A stretch of DNA of 29,394 nucleotides from Cymbomonas tetramitiformis. Taxonomy: Eukaryota; Chlorophyta; Pyramimonadophyceae; Pyramimonadales; Pyramimonadaceae. The position numbers and the translations under genes are program-made. The stretch lies in the NCBI GenBank assembly GCA_001247695.2, contig LGRX02029270.1:1-29394 (forward strand). The letters are read 5' to 3'. Shown here in pieces: positions 8,131 to 17,806 of the stretch. The notes under the pieces were generated by a model. The model ran no database searches. It was not told the DNA's origin and worked only from the letters and a program-made list of their open reading frames with translations. How positions within the stretch are numbered: position 1 is the first letter of the stretch; the number at the start of each line of letters is the position of its first letter.

Positions 8131-8349
8131 TCACACAATTAAATTAAAAGGAAATCTTGCAGGTCCTCGGTTGTTATTATTTGTTGGTAAATTTGCAATA
8201 GGTCGTGATGTCACTTGTGGTGATTGTATATTTGCAGATTTAATTAACTTTTTCTTTTTGGAATATTTTTTACGAGGTTTCGTGCCTTTTTTGGAATGAT
8301 ATTCTTTGGCACATTTTTTTAATGTTTCGCTCCATTCAGCACGAGTCAT
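8131..8349 (-). CDS. Small lysine-rich viral protein (72 aa)
   Basis: I choose ATG 8349 (MTRAEWSETLKKCAKEY) rather than the upstream frame start because a long TATATATTAATATATA motif lies just before it and the longer start would overlap the neighbour. The middle is strongly basic (about residues 18-36, Lys/Arg-rich), followed by a Pro/Asn-rich tail ending in RGPARFPFNLIV. Small basic proteins of this type in DNA viruses often condense DNA inside the virion; that role is inference. The TATATA motif groups it with the virion genes. Confidence 0.5.
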   Translation of the reverse strand: MTRAEWSETLKKCAKEYHSKKGTKPRKKYSKKKKLIKSANIQSPQVTSRPIANLPTNNNNRGPARFPFNLIV

Positions 8350-8356
8350 AAATGTG

Positions 8357-8376
8357 TATATATTAATATATATATT
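8357..8376 (-). promoter_or_regulatory. TATATA-type motif before 72-aa basic protein
   Basis: A 20-bp alternating T/A run ends 7 bp upstream of the ATG at 8349. It overlaps the end of the neighbouring reading frame only marginally and decides the start chosen for the 72-aa gene. Confidence 0.45.
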
Positions 8377-8377
8377 T

Positions 8378-8977
8378 TTATGGTTGATTAGCTCTACTTG
8401 CACGTTGTCCTCTTGTATACATTTGTGGACTTGCTTCTTCTTCTATAATTTCCACACCACTAATATCATCATCGTCATCATCATTATCTAAACGTGCAGG
8501 GCTAGGGCTAGGTGAACCTTTATGAGCTGAATTAAATAATGCTTGTCTTAAAAAAGGATTTATTGTCATTCTTTTTGATGGTCCAGATTCTTCTTGATTT
8601 ATTGGAGTTGGTGACAAACTTTCTAAATATTTAACATCGTCATCATGTTCTGAATCAGGTGATACATAACTTCTTGGAGTTTCTACATCAGATTCACTTA
8701 AATCAGCAAACCTTTGTAAATTGTCCGCTCTTGTATATTTTCCCGGAACAAAAACATTGACATCACTTCTTTTCAAATTTTGAATCAAATCAACTGAATT
8801 TATCAAAGGACTTTGAGAAATAGAAGTATAGAATTCAACACTATTTTGAGAAGGAGCGGTCATAGCATAATTCTTAGAAGCTAATTTAGAATATCCTTGA
8901 AATATTGATTTATTAGATGCAGCATTTCTAAAGCCTAATTCGTTTAGACCATATTGTTTGACAATATCATCAGTCAA
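8378..8977 (-). CDS. Hypothetical acidic/disordered viral protein (up to 199 aa)
   Basis: The frame is open to 8977, but the first codon there is TTG; the first in-frame ATG is at 8863 (residue 39, MTAPSQNS). Sequence before that ATG still looks coding (KQYGLNELGFRN), so either the start is non-canonical or a small indel has separated it from an ATG. The product is Ser/Pro/Asp-rich, with an acidic run of seven Asp followed by ISGVEIIEEE near residue 170, and an Arg-containing end. It is probably disordered. It lies between the small basic genes of viral unit 1. No family recognised. Confidence 0.45.
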   Translation of the reverse strand: MTDDIVKQYGLNELGFRNAASNKSIFQGYSKLASKNYAMTAPSQNSVEFYTSISQSPLINSVDLIQNLKRSDVNVFVPGKYTRADNLQRFADLSESDVETPRSYVSPDSEHDDDVKYLESLSPTPINQEESGPSKRMTINPFLRQALFNSAHKGSPSPSPARLDNDDDDDDISGVEIIEEEASPQMYTRGQRASRANQP

Positions 8978-9013
8978 TATCTTTCGCGTATATTTTATAA
9001 TATTACATATATA

Positions 9014-9211
9014 TTAATTGTTTCGTCTATTTTGTTGTCTATCCGCAGGATGAGGTGGTCTTAAAATTCTTCCATACCGCCTTAATTGATGACGAGCTTT
9101 ACATTGAATTTTATTTCCAAGCGGACGACCTGCGGGTGCAGGGTCTTTATATCCACAATAAACATTATTATTCAGCCTTCGTTGAGCCTGAGTTTGATTA
9201 GCTCTAACCAT
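9014..9211 (-). CDS. Small basic viral protein with RRYG motif (65 aa)
   Basis: ATG 9211 (MVRANQTQAQRRLNNN) is preferred over the longer frame because a TATATATA motif ends 4 bp before it. The product is Arg-rich and contains PAPAGRPLGNKIQCKARHQL followed by RRYG at about residues 24-47, then a Pro/Arg/Gln tail. It might bind DNA or be a virion core or cement protein. It lies immediately downstream of the integrase gene, only about 29 bp away. No named family is assigned. Confidence 0.55.
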   Translation of the reverse strand: MVRANQTQAQRRLNNNVYCGYKDPAPAGRPLGNKIQCKARHQLRRYGRILRPPHPADRQQNRRNN

Positions 9212-9215
9212 AACA

Positions 9216-9227
9216 ATATATATAATA
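9216..9227 (-). promoter_or_regulatory. TATATA-type motif before 65-aa basic protein
   Basis: ATATATATAATA lies 4 bp upstream of the ATG at 9211, in the gap after the integrase stop. Confidence 0.4.
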
Positions 9228-9240
9228 CAATCGATAAAAA

Positions 9241-10398
9241 TCATCGTAAATCAATTTCCGTTTCATTATCTTTATTATTTTTATTTTGACTTCTTGTCCT
9301 TTTAGATATTCGATTAGAAGATGAGACACCTTCTTTCCTAAGAGTTCTTTCTTTTTTATTTTGTTTAGAAACTAATTCAGAAACTGTAGGTTCATCACTG
9401 GATTTCTTATTATTAGAATTGTTACCTTGGACTTCCAATAATTCTCGTGGTTTATATCGACGTGCCAAAGTTTCTTTACCGTCTTCGATGATATAACTCA
9501 ATCCTTTCATAGATTTTACTTTATATATTTTTGTCGACCATCGTTGAGATTCTTTATCAAACGTTTTAGTTTTAATTTTAATCCTAACTTTATCACCCGG
9601 TTTTATATCTATTTTTTCAAGAAGCTTAGTCAATTTATTCCTTTTCAATAAAATATTTCTGATGGTCTTTGTTAGGTTCATATTATCAGGAGTTGATTTA
9701 TCGATATTTGCAGAATTTTGTGTACTATTATAATTTTTGACAACAGAATCCAAATAATCAATCCAGTTTACGGTGTCTTTACTTTTTTCTATTTTTTTAA
9801 ATTTCAATTTTAATGTTCTATTGAATCTTTCTATCATACCCATAGTAGTATGGTCTTCGGTTTCATTTAAATAATGCTCAATATTGTTGTCCTTTAATAA
9901 CTTTTTCATAGATTTATTTGTAAATTCTACACCATTGTCCGTAGTCAATACATTCATTTTTGAATCTTTTATTAACTTTTTAAAAGCAGGAATTATTCCT
10001 TCAGCAGAATCAATGTTTTTGTTATTTTTGTCTTTAACAGTTTTTGATTTTAATGGATATGCATAAGCCTTTCGTGTATTGATATTGATAGCCGTCAATA
10101 TAACGGAGTAGCCTCTATTTTGTTTTTTGAATTCAGGAATAAATGCTAAATCAGTCTGAACATAATTCTTGTTAGGGTCTTTACCGTAAATAGGAAATAA
10201 TTCTTTTCTATTGATTTTCTTTTTTTGAGAAAATGTTTGATTGACTTCAGTTGCTTCGATGGCTTTCTTAACTTGTTTTTGTGTGACCTTATAGCCAAGA
10301 GATTTTAATTTGGCCGTGAATGGTGATACAGCACTTAATCCTATTTCAGGATTTAGATAAAAGTCTTGTATTTGTTTTTCAGTGATTGACTTGCGCAT
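9241..10398 (-). CDS. Retroviral-type (rve) DDE integrase of viral unit 1
   Basis: The 385-aa product has an N-terminal helical region (ITEKQIQDFYLNPEIGLSAV) typical of Polinton/Ginger-like integrases. The catalytic core has Asp83 in QTDLAF, Asp154 in TTDNGVEF and Glu190 in MGMIERFNRT, giving a D-x35-E spacing. A C-terminal SH3/chromo-like beta domain follows (about 255-318, PGDKVRIKIK...RWSTKIYKV...RRYKPREL), then a basic Ser/Lys/Arg tail. It would insert viral DNA into host chromosomes. The gene follows the polymerase stop by 2 bases, so both are probably co-expressed. All catalytic residues are present and no break is visible. A close, broken relative lies at 14380-15536. Confidence 0.9.
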   Translation of the reverse strand: MRKSITEKQIQDFYLNPEIGLSAVSPFTAKLKSLGYKVTQKQVKKAIEATEVNQTFSQKKKINRKELFPIYGKDPNKNYVQTDLAFIPEFKKQNRGYSVILTAININTRKAYAYPLKSKTVKDKNNKNIDSAEGIIPAFKKLIKDSKMNVLTTDNGVEFTNKSMKKLLKDNNIEHYLNETEDHTTMGMIERFNRTLKLKFKKIEKSKDTVNWIDYLDSVVKNYNSTQNSANIDKSTPDNMNLTKTIRNILLKRNKLTKLLEKIDIKPGDKVRIKIKTKTFDKESQRWSTKIYKVKSMKGLSYIIEDGKETLARRYKPRELLEVQGNNSNNKKSSDEPTVSELVSKQNKKERTLRKEGVSSSNRISKRTRSQNKNNKDNETEIDLR

Positions 10399-10400
10399 TA

Positions 10401-13400
10401 TTATAATGGAATATCTTTATGTCCCCAAGGTAGGATATTAAATGTTTCCCACTGAATATATGCTTTATCATAATTCAATGAAAATGATTTCGTTTCGGTT
10501 CGTGTTTCTATACCAAGAGCTGCATAATGTTTGTTTTCATCAATTTTTCTTGGTTTTCTAAGAACATCGTATTTTAATTCCACAATTTTTTCGTGATTGT
10601 ATAAAATGATATCTTTAATTTCTTCATGATTGATACTTTGAGAATTTTCATAATTTAATGGAAATCCTTTTACCTTAGTCATCGTTGTTCCATCAACAAA
10701 TTTCAACGAATATGATTTAGGTGCGGTCGATACAAATTCAATACATTTCTTATATATTTTTTTCTTATCATTGTATAGCTCGTCAGTCAATTCTCCAAGA
10801 TAATCACCAAGTTGTTCTGTGTATACTTGTTTGTTTGTTTCATTTTCGATGTATATCACCGAGTCAATATCATGAGATAGAACTTTACCAAATCCTACAT
10901 CGTCCATAATGTTGAATGCTTGTTTATTTGGTGCATCTTCAATGTATACCACTGAGTCGGTATCGTGATATAAAACTTTGTCGAATCCTACATCGTCCAT
11001 TAAATTGTATAATTTTATTCTTGCATGTGCAGTTGTAAAAACCCCAATAACTTCATTGACGGTACAGTTCGTTTCAGAATATTCACTTAATACATTAAAA
11101 CCAACTTGATATTTAACATCACCAGTTTTGTTTTTTATTGGCTGAATTAGAACATTGTCATTTCTTAAATCTGATAAAATATCATAAACTTCAGCACTAT
11201 TCATGAATTTGTTTTGTCTTTTATTTGGTTTCAAACAATATCTACCCCACAAGTTGTTGAGAAATAATTTAGCAATAGTTCTCAATCCTTCATTTTTATT
11301 TATTTTATCTTTTTCTAATAATATACCTTCCTTTTCAAAATATTTTTTAATATACAAATCTTTGTCTTTTTCGCTTTGTACCCACTCAGGATAATCGTTT
11401 GCCTCTTGTTTTATTTTTAAAAAAGTATTAATAAAACTTTCAAAAATAGTATAAGATGTATTTTCCCAGTGGACAATCTGATGTATTTTTTCAATTGTGT
11501 ATCCTTTTTTCAACGATAATTTTACTTCTTCCGTGCACCACGTTCCAGTCATTTTTGTCAAAGGAAAAGTCAATTTCTCCATTTTAGACTGTCCCAAGGT
11601 CCTCAATGGTAAAACTGCCATTTCCAAATCATTTGGTGGAATTATGGTGCATTTTATAACTCCAAAGAATTGTTCAATATCAGTGACTCCTTTCAAATCA
11701 ATTTCTTGATATATTTTTGTAGGATGACCTAATGGAAATTTACAATATTTCAAGACATAAGGATACAAGCTTGTGAAATCTACATACCTAATGGTTTCTC
11801 CTTTTTTACATTTATAATACAATCTTTTGGGGTCTGTTCTCCCACCAAATAATGCATCTCTGAACACGATAGGTGTGTTATAACTATTTACGAAATCGAT
11901 AACATTTTGGTCATTTTTTTGTAATTCTTTAAAATCACTTTCCCACATAATTTCTATGTTGTATCCAAGACTTCGAATTTTTTCCAATCTTTTTTTGGTC
12001 TCATCGTACAGTTGATAAAATGTTTTATTTGTGGTATAATTTTTTCTAAACATATTCTTACCATTTGTTTCTGGATTTCCATGCCAATAATCTCCAAGAA
12101 ATTCATATATAGTATTTGTTTCAGGGTCATAACCATCGACATATTTGTGCCTTTCATTGTTTCCAAAATGGAAATGAGGAATTTTATATTCTTTGATTAA
12201 GTTATCAATTTTATTTGTATGTTTTACATATTCCAACCAAATGTCACCTATTTTTGATTGTTGTTTTCCTTTAATGACACTATTCAAAATATCTATGGAA
12301 TTTTCAGGCATATGCAAATATCTATGAATTGTTTGTGTCAATGATGCAATCGTTAAATAGGCTGTGGGGTCAATTTCTTCATTTGTAATTTCTAAAATTT
12401 TCTTTCTATATTCCATCCATCCTAATCGTAAAATTCTTACATCACTTTGACAATAATCTAATATTTCTTTTTGCATATCAAATATATATTCATCGTTTGT
12501 CATTTGTTTATGCCACTCCAAAAATTCATTTCGGCTATCCTCTTTCATTTGATTATAACCATAAAATGATATATCGGGAATTTCGCCTACATAATTTTTA
12601 TTTTCAGGGGTATTAAACTTGTGAAGAAAAAAACCTTTCTTCTCACCTTTTAAATCGAATATTTTTGAGAATTTACTCAATGGACTTGTTAAATGTAGAT
12701 AGCTGTCCATTAATGTCACGTTTTGATATTTTAGATACATTATTTTACCACCATTTTGTACCGTTTCAGGAATTTCATCCATCGTTGTTATTATGTATTC
12801 TATGATAAGTACATAATCATACTTACTACCATTATGTGCTATAAAAGTAAATCCTTTGTGTTTATTAGCAAATAAAAATTTGCAAACTTCTTCAATATTG
12901 TTGTGAATAAATGATTGTCCGTTTGAATATTGTGTAACACTCAGATTCACTTCGTGCTTTGTTTCATTGTATGCTTCAAAATCAAAAAATCCTATTTTAC
13001 TTTCATCAACAACATCTTTTGGTTTCTTTGGTGTAATGTAACATTGATGCTCTCTCATGTCACAATATAATTTACAATTTGGACAAAATTCATGTCCACA
13101 AATGTGTTCTTGTTCTTTTCTTATATCGTAAACCTTTTTACACTCACCTTTGCACCTATGGAAATGTTGACAAGCTGTCCCATTTTTGTGTAAATCATAA
13201 CATTTCTGATTTGGAAATTTTATATTAATACTTATTATTACTACGCCGTCTACATTTCCTCTATAAATTCCATCATTTATTGTCAAGTCGTATGTGTCTT
13301 TTGTTTTCAAGATGGTGCAATTAGGGCTAACATTTGTATGCCATCGATGGTACCCTTGGGTCACTATTTGCTCGTGAATTTTATCATGCATGGATTTTTC

Positions 13401-13661
13401 TATTTTTATAATTTTTGTTTTAATAGTGGTTGTTATATTGAATAAACAACCATCGTTGTCCTCAATAAGTTCCGTAATTGTATAAGGAACTATACATGGT
13501 TTTATGAACTCAATTTCACAAATTAAGTAAGTTGACTTTTCTTCATTATTATATTGATTTTTCAAAAGATCACAAAATTTCAAATATTCTTCGTTTGTTA
13601 GCTTGGTTTTCACATCATCGACCATGTTTTGAATACCATGAAGATTAGAAGTAGAAGCCAT
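10401..13661 (-). CDS. polB: Protein-primed family B DNA polymerase with duplicated motif C
   Basis: The 1086-aa product has a Cys/His-rich N-terminal region (about 154-207) and a 3'-5' exonuclease domain with Exo I Asp227/Glu229 (FFDFEAY), Exo II (HNGSKYD, 276-282) and Exo III (YCQSDVRIL, 403-411). A YEFLGDYWHGNP motif (519-530), seen in polymerases of Polintons and linear plasmids, comes before the palm: motif A DFTSLYP (628-634), motif B around KLFLNNLWGRY (798-808) and motif C YHDTDS (898-903). A 31-residue (93-bp) tandem repeat gives a second, altered motif C, SHDIDS (929-934); the relative at 15528-17806 has only one. The enzyme would copy linear viral DNA from a terminal protein. The integrase gene follows after 2 bases; TATATA lies 6 bp before the ATG. 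Confidence 0.92.
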   Translation of the reverse strand: MASTSNLHGIQNMVDDVKTKLTNEEYLKFCDLLKNQYNNEEKSTYLICEIEFIKPCIVPYTITELIEDNDGCLFNITTTIKTKIIKIEKSMHDKIHEQIVTQGYHRWHTNVSPNCTILKTKDTYDLTINDGIYRGNVDGVVIISINIKFPNQKCYDLHKNGTACQHFHRCKGECKKVYDIRKEQEHICGHEFCPNCKLYCDMREHQCYITPKKPKDVVDESKIGFFDFEAYNETKHEVNLSVTQYSNGQSFIHNNIEEVCKFLFANKHKGFTFIAHNGSKYDYVLIIEYIITTMDEIPETVQNGGKIMYLKYQNVTLMDSYLHLTSPLSKFSKIFDLKGEKKGFFLHKFNTPENKNYVGEIPDISFYGYNQMKEDSRNEFLEWHKQMTNDEYIFDMQKEILDYCQSDVRILRLGWMEYRKKILEITNEEIDPTAYLTIASLTQTIHRYLHMPENSIDILNSVIKGKQQSKIGDIWLEYVKHTNKIDNLIKEYKIPHFHFGNNERHKYVDGYDPETNTIYEFLGDYWHGNPETNGKNMFRKNYTTNKTFYQLYDETKKRLEKIRSLGYNIEIMWESDFKELQKNDQNVIDFVNSYNTPIVFRDALFGGRTDPKRLYYKCKKGETIRYVDFTSLYPYVLKYCKFPLGHPTKIYQEIDLKGVTDIEQFFGVIKCTIIPPNDLEMAVLPLRTLGQSKMEKLTFPLTKMTGTWCTEEVKLSLKKGYTIEKIHQIVHWENTSYTIFESFINTFLKIKQEANDYPEWVQSEKDKDLYIKKYFEKEGILLEKDKINKNEGLRTIAKLFLNNLWGRYCLKPNKRQNKFMNSAEVYDILSDLRNDNVLIQPIKNKTGDVKYQVGFNVLSEYSETNCTVNEVIGVFTTAHARIKLYNLMDDVGFDKVLYHDTDSVVYIEDAPNKQAFNIMDDVGFGKVLSHDIDSVIYIENETNKQVYTEQLGDYLGELTDELYNDKKKIYKKCIEFVSTAPKSYSLKFVDGTTMTKVKGFPLNYENSQSINHEEIKDIILYNHEKIVELKYDVLRKPRKIDENKHYAALGIETRTETKSFSLNYDKAYIQWETFNILPWGHKDIPL
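10818..11003 (-). repeat. 93-bp in-frame tandem duplication inside polB
   Basis: Two adjacent 93-bp units encode MDDVGF-x-KVL-x-HD-x-DSV-x-YIE-x3-NKQ twice, at residues 888-918 and 919-949. The shared 14-base string CCTACATCGTCCAT recurs exactly 93 bp apart (10894 and 10987). The boundaries are given to within a few bases. Confidence 0.85.
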
Positions 13662-13672
13662 TGTGAGTATAT

Positions 13673-13688
13673 ACCGAAGGGAGTCGGT
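13673..13688. other. Short hairpin in polymerase upstream region
   Basis: ACCGA (13673-13677) and TCGGT (13684-13688) form a perfect 5-bp stem with a 6-base loop, 12 bp upstream of the polymerase ATG and overlapping the end of a TATATA motif. It lies in the roughly 90-bp divergent region between polymerase and the ssDNA-binding-like gene. A role is unproven. Confidence 0.3.
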
Positions 13689-13749
13689 GTCTTAAAGTTA
13701 AAAACATAAACTAACTTAAAAAATGAATATTATAACTTAATTTAATAAA

Positions 13750-14368
13750 ATGATTTCGGTAGTTAAATATAATAATTTTGATATTGAAAAATTGAGTATT
13801 GAAAATGTTGATTTTACAAAAATAAAAAATAAATCTAAACCATATAAGTATTATAAGTATTCAATATGATCAAAAGCCGTTATATTTGGAAACACCGAAA
13901 ATGCATTGTCCATTTGGAGTTAACAACTTTGAAGGTAGTGACCGGTATAATATTTCGTTTAATTTAGTTGAAGATATGGAAACTATTATATTAGCTATAG
14001 AGGATAAAATTGTAAATCATATTTATGAAAATCAAATAAAATATTTTTCCAAAGATACTTTTAAACTTTCAAACTTGAAAGAACTTTTTAATAGCTCGAT
14101 CAAAGTAAATCAAAATAAGAATTATTCAAATTTATTTAAATGTCAAATAGATAATGCTGATAGTGATTTATATGATAGAAAAACCGGAGAGGATTTGGAA
14201 ATTACAAAAGAGAACACATTGAATACAAAAATCCAATCAATAATTAGAATTCCTGGATTTTATATCATGAATAAAATGTATGGTATTTCATATAAAATTG
14301 ATCAAATGCTTTTAGATAAAAATAATATTACAAATGAAAAAATATTTTTATTCACTGATGATATATAA
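13750..14368 (+). pseudogene. Putative viral ssDNA-binding-like protein, frameshifted
   Basis: A first frame starts at ATG 13750 (MISVVKYNNFDIEKLS) and hits TGA at 13867-13869. A second frame, overlapping just before that stop, carries on to TAA near 14368 with coding-like sequence (LYLETPKMHCPFGVNNF, then about 150 residues). The two parts read like one gene split by a small indel around 13860-13866. The 'L-x-TPKM-x-CPFG' signature resembles a conserved region of putative ssDNA-binding proteins of large eukaryotic DNA viruses; I recall this only as a family likeness. It diverges from the polymerase and runs 11 bp ahead of the second integrase, consistent with a replication role. Confidence 0.5.
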
Positions 14369-14379
14369 TAAAGAAATAA

Positions 14380-15536
14380 ATGAGTAAATCAATCACCGAG
14401 AAACAAATACAAGATTTATATTTAGACCCGGAAATAGGCTTATCAAATATAAGTTCATTCACATCAAAATTAAAAGCAAAAGGTTATAAAGTTACACAGA
14501 AACAAGTAAAAGAGGCGGTCGAAAAGACTGAAGTTAATGAAACTTTTTCTCAAAAAAGAAAATAAATAAAAAAGAATTATTTCCAATTTATGGTAAAGAT
14601 CCAAACAAAACTTATATTCAGGCAGATTTGGCTTTTATCCCAAAATTGAAAAAACAAAATAGTGGTTTTGCTGTGATATTAACGGGAATTAATATAAATA
14701 CGAGAAAAGGATATGCTTATGGGTTAAAATCAAAAACTATAAAAGATAAAAATAATAAAAATGTAGAATCTGCGGAAGGTGTCATTCCCGCAATGAGAAA
14801 ATTAATAAAGGATTCCAAAATGTATGTATTAACAACGGACAACGGTAGTGAATTTATTAATAAAGCTATAAAAAAACTTTTGGAAGATAACAATATTGAA
14901 CATTATTTGAACGAACCCGAAGACCATAGTACAATGGGTATGATTGAGAGATTTAATAGAACATCAAAATATAAATTAGAACTTTATTTTAAAAGTAAAG
15001 ATACCGTCAATTGGATTAGTAAATTAGATACTATTGTCAAAAAGTATAATGAAACAAAAAATGTAGGAAATATAGATAAGTCTGCACCAAATGATATGAA
15101 TGAAGATAGAGTATTAAGAAATATTTTATTAAAAAGAAATATATTGACAAAACTACTTTCTAAAATTGATATTAAACCTGGAGACAAAGTTAGAATTAAA
15201 ATTAAAACTAAAACTTTTGATAAAGAAACTCAACGATGGTCAACTAGAATTTATAAAGTTAAAAAAATGGAAGGCTTGTCTTATGTAATAGAAGACAACA
15301 ACGAAACTTTAGCTAGAAAATATAAACCAAGAGAATTGCTCGAAGTGAAAGGTAATGTTTCAAATCAAAGTAAAAATAAAGATGAAGCTACCGTAAAAGA
15401 ATTAGTAACAAAACAAAATAAAAAAGAAAGAAAAAATAAACGTGAAGGTGTTTCAGCTTCAAATAGATTATCTAAAAGAACTCGTAGTCAAAATAAAAAC
15501 AATAAAGATGATGATTTAGAAATTGATTTAAGATAA
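14380..15536 (+). pseudogene. Second rve integrase, split by a frameshift in an A-rich run
   Basis: The first part (14380-14565, from MSKSITEKQIQDLYLDPE) ends at TAA in an A-rich run. The rest is read in another frame up to TAA 15534-15536 and contains the first catalytic Asp (in QADLAF, just before 14628), TTDNGSEF, and MGMIERFNRT with Glu. The C-terminal SH3/chromo-like domain and basic tail are intact. It matches the 9241-10398 integrase along its whole length with many substitutions, so it is a diverged relative, not a recent copy. The break is equivalent to one missing base in the run at about 14550-14575. It may be decay, a sequencing error or slippage; decay fits the neighbouring wreckage. 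It converges on the second polymerase, unlike the tandem arrangement in unit 1. Confidence 0.8.
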
Positions 15537-17806
15537 GTTATATCCTTTAGGTCGTAATTGATATGGGTTTATTTTATCAACTTCTTCCAATTGATTTTGT
15601 ATCTCTTCAAACTCTAAATTAAGTTCGTCCAAGGTACCTTTTAAATTTTCAGTCCAACCTTTAGCATATACTTTACTTTCAACTCTTGTTTCTAACCCTT
15701 GTGGACATAATACTTCTTGCTTGTTATTTCTTTTCCGTTTTCTAATTACCTTATATGTCAACTCAGCATATTTACCATCAATTTTATCAGTCAAATTCTT
15801 AACCATACGTACCATTGATTCATGATTAATAATTTTACTGTTTTGGTGGGACAAATAAAAACCTTTACTTTTGGTAAGAGGAAGCATTTGAGAATTTTAA
15901 TGTGTATGAGTTTGGTCCGGTTGCAGCATATTCTAAACATTCTTTACCTTCTAACTCGTCCGTTAATTCACCCAAAAAGTCACCTAAATCATTTTTATAT
16001 ACATGGTCATTAACTCCTTCTTTTTCAATATATATACAAGAGTCGGTATCAGTATATAACACATTGTCAAACCCCACCTTTTCACACAAATCATACAACT
16101 TTAATCTTGCATACGCGGTTGTAAATACCCCTATGATTTCACTTGTCGAGCACTTGTCCGGACCTTCAAAATATTCATCTTTGAATCGATAATTCATAAT
16201 ACATTTTTCATTTCCTTCTATACCGGCAAATTCGTAATTCATTTCATATTCTTCGTCGAAAATCATTGCATAAAACTCACTTGGTTCACTTATAATTTTA
16301 GTTTTCATTTTGTTCAATTGTTGTACCCATTTGCCCCAGAGCGCACACAAGTAAAGCTTTGCCACCGCTCGCTTTCCTGGATTTTTCTTGATTTGAGACT
16401 TGTCCAAATGAATACCTTCTCTTTCAAAATATTGTTTTATATATTTGTCTCTATCCATTTCAGTTTTAACCCATTCAGGGTATCCGCTCGCTTCTTGTTT
16501 GATTTTCAAAAATTTATTAACATAAGGTGCAAACAATTTAGTAGAACGTTCTTTCCAGTGTCTAATTTCATATATTTCCAATAATTCATATCCCATATCA
16601 ATTGCTTTATCAACTTCAATGGTACTCCAAGTTCCTATTTGTTCATGTAAAGTGAATTTTAATTTACCATTGTCTCTACATGGTAACACCGGAAATTGTA
16701 AATTTTTGGGAGGTTTTACTTTACAATATATAACACCAAAAAACTTTTCAGTTTGATTTTTATACCTCGATAAATATTCTTTAACCGAAACATTTTTAAA
16801 TTGCTTGTCGAACCCAATAGGATACTCACAATATTTCATAACCCAAGGGTATAAACTAGTAAAATCTAGATATCTCAATGTTTCACCAAATTTCTTTTTC
16901 CAATATAATTGTTCAGGGTTTGTCCTACCTCCAAAAAATGCATCTCGAATGACAAGGTCAGGTTTGCAAATTTTCATAAAGTCGATTACTGAATTTTCAT
17001 TTATTTTATCACTTTTCCAATCACATTCCCAAATATCTTTAACAATATAACCCATATTTTCTAATTTTTCTTTTTTCGCCTCAGTTTTCCTACGTAAATC
17101 ACCAAATGTTATATTAGTGTCTCTTGATACATTTGCTTTATGGTTGGGATTGTAAATTGCAGGGTTACCATGAAACCGGTCACCATTAAATTCGAATATT
17201 TCATTGGTTTCCTCACAATAGCCGTCCGCTATGAAGTTTGTTTTTGGAATTTAATATTCTCTAATTATTTTGATACCTCTTGAATGTTCCAAATTATTGA
17301 TCCATTCAGCACAAACTTTACTTTGCTTTTTAATTCTATAATATGCAATGCTATTTTTAGGCATAATGTCTTTTCGATGAATATGTTGTGCCGTTGATGC
17401 AATAGTCATAAAGTTGAAAGGGTCGGTTTCACATGCTTCCAACAATACACTACGATATTCCAAACATGATTTTCGAAGTATTAAAACATCGTTTGAACAA
17501 TACTTTCGCAATTCATTTTTATTATTCCAAACAAAAATTTTGTCATTACATTTTTCATTATACCAAATATCGAATTTTTCTTTATCTTCACATTTCATTT
17601 GTTCCGGACAAAAATGGTGTCTATTAGGTATTTTCCCGGTATAATTCCAATTTTCTTTTTTATTGAATAAATGAGGATAATACCCTTTTTCTACGTCATT
17701 TTCTAAACCCCATGTCTTTGGTAACTTTGCAAGACCACAACTAAAATGATTTATGCTATCAATTAGTGTGACTCCTAAATAGGTCAACTTCATTATTTTA
17801 TTCCCA
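15528..17806 (-). pseudogene. Second protein-primed DNA polymerase, truncated and broken
   Basis: This relative of the 10401-13661 polymerase lacks its N-terminus, including Exo I and most of Exo II; polymerase sequence begins near 17806 at a junction with a fibre gene. Exo III (YCSNDVLIL), the FEFNGDRFHGNP motif, motif A (DFTSLYP), motif B (KLYLCALWGKW) and a single motif C (YTDTDS) follow. Breaks: TAA at 17251-17253, in the same frame as the flanking sequence and where copy 1 has Lys, and a frameshift near 15865-15887 that moves the last 110 residues to another frame. The region 17056-17250 is coding in the same frame. It cannot make an active polymerase. Differences from copy 1 throughout show that it came from a different virus lineage. 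Confidence 0.85.
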
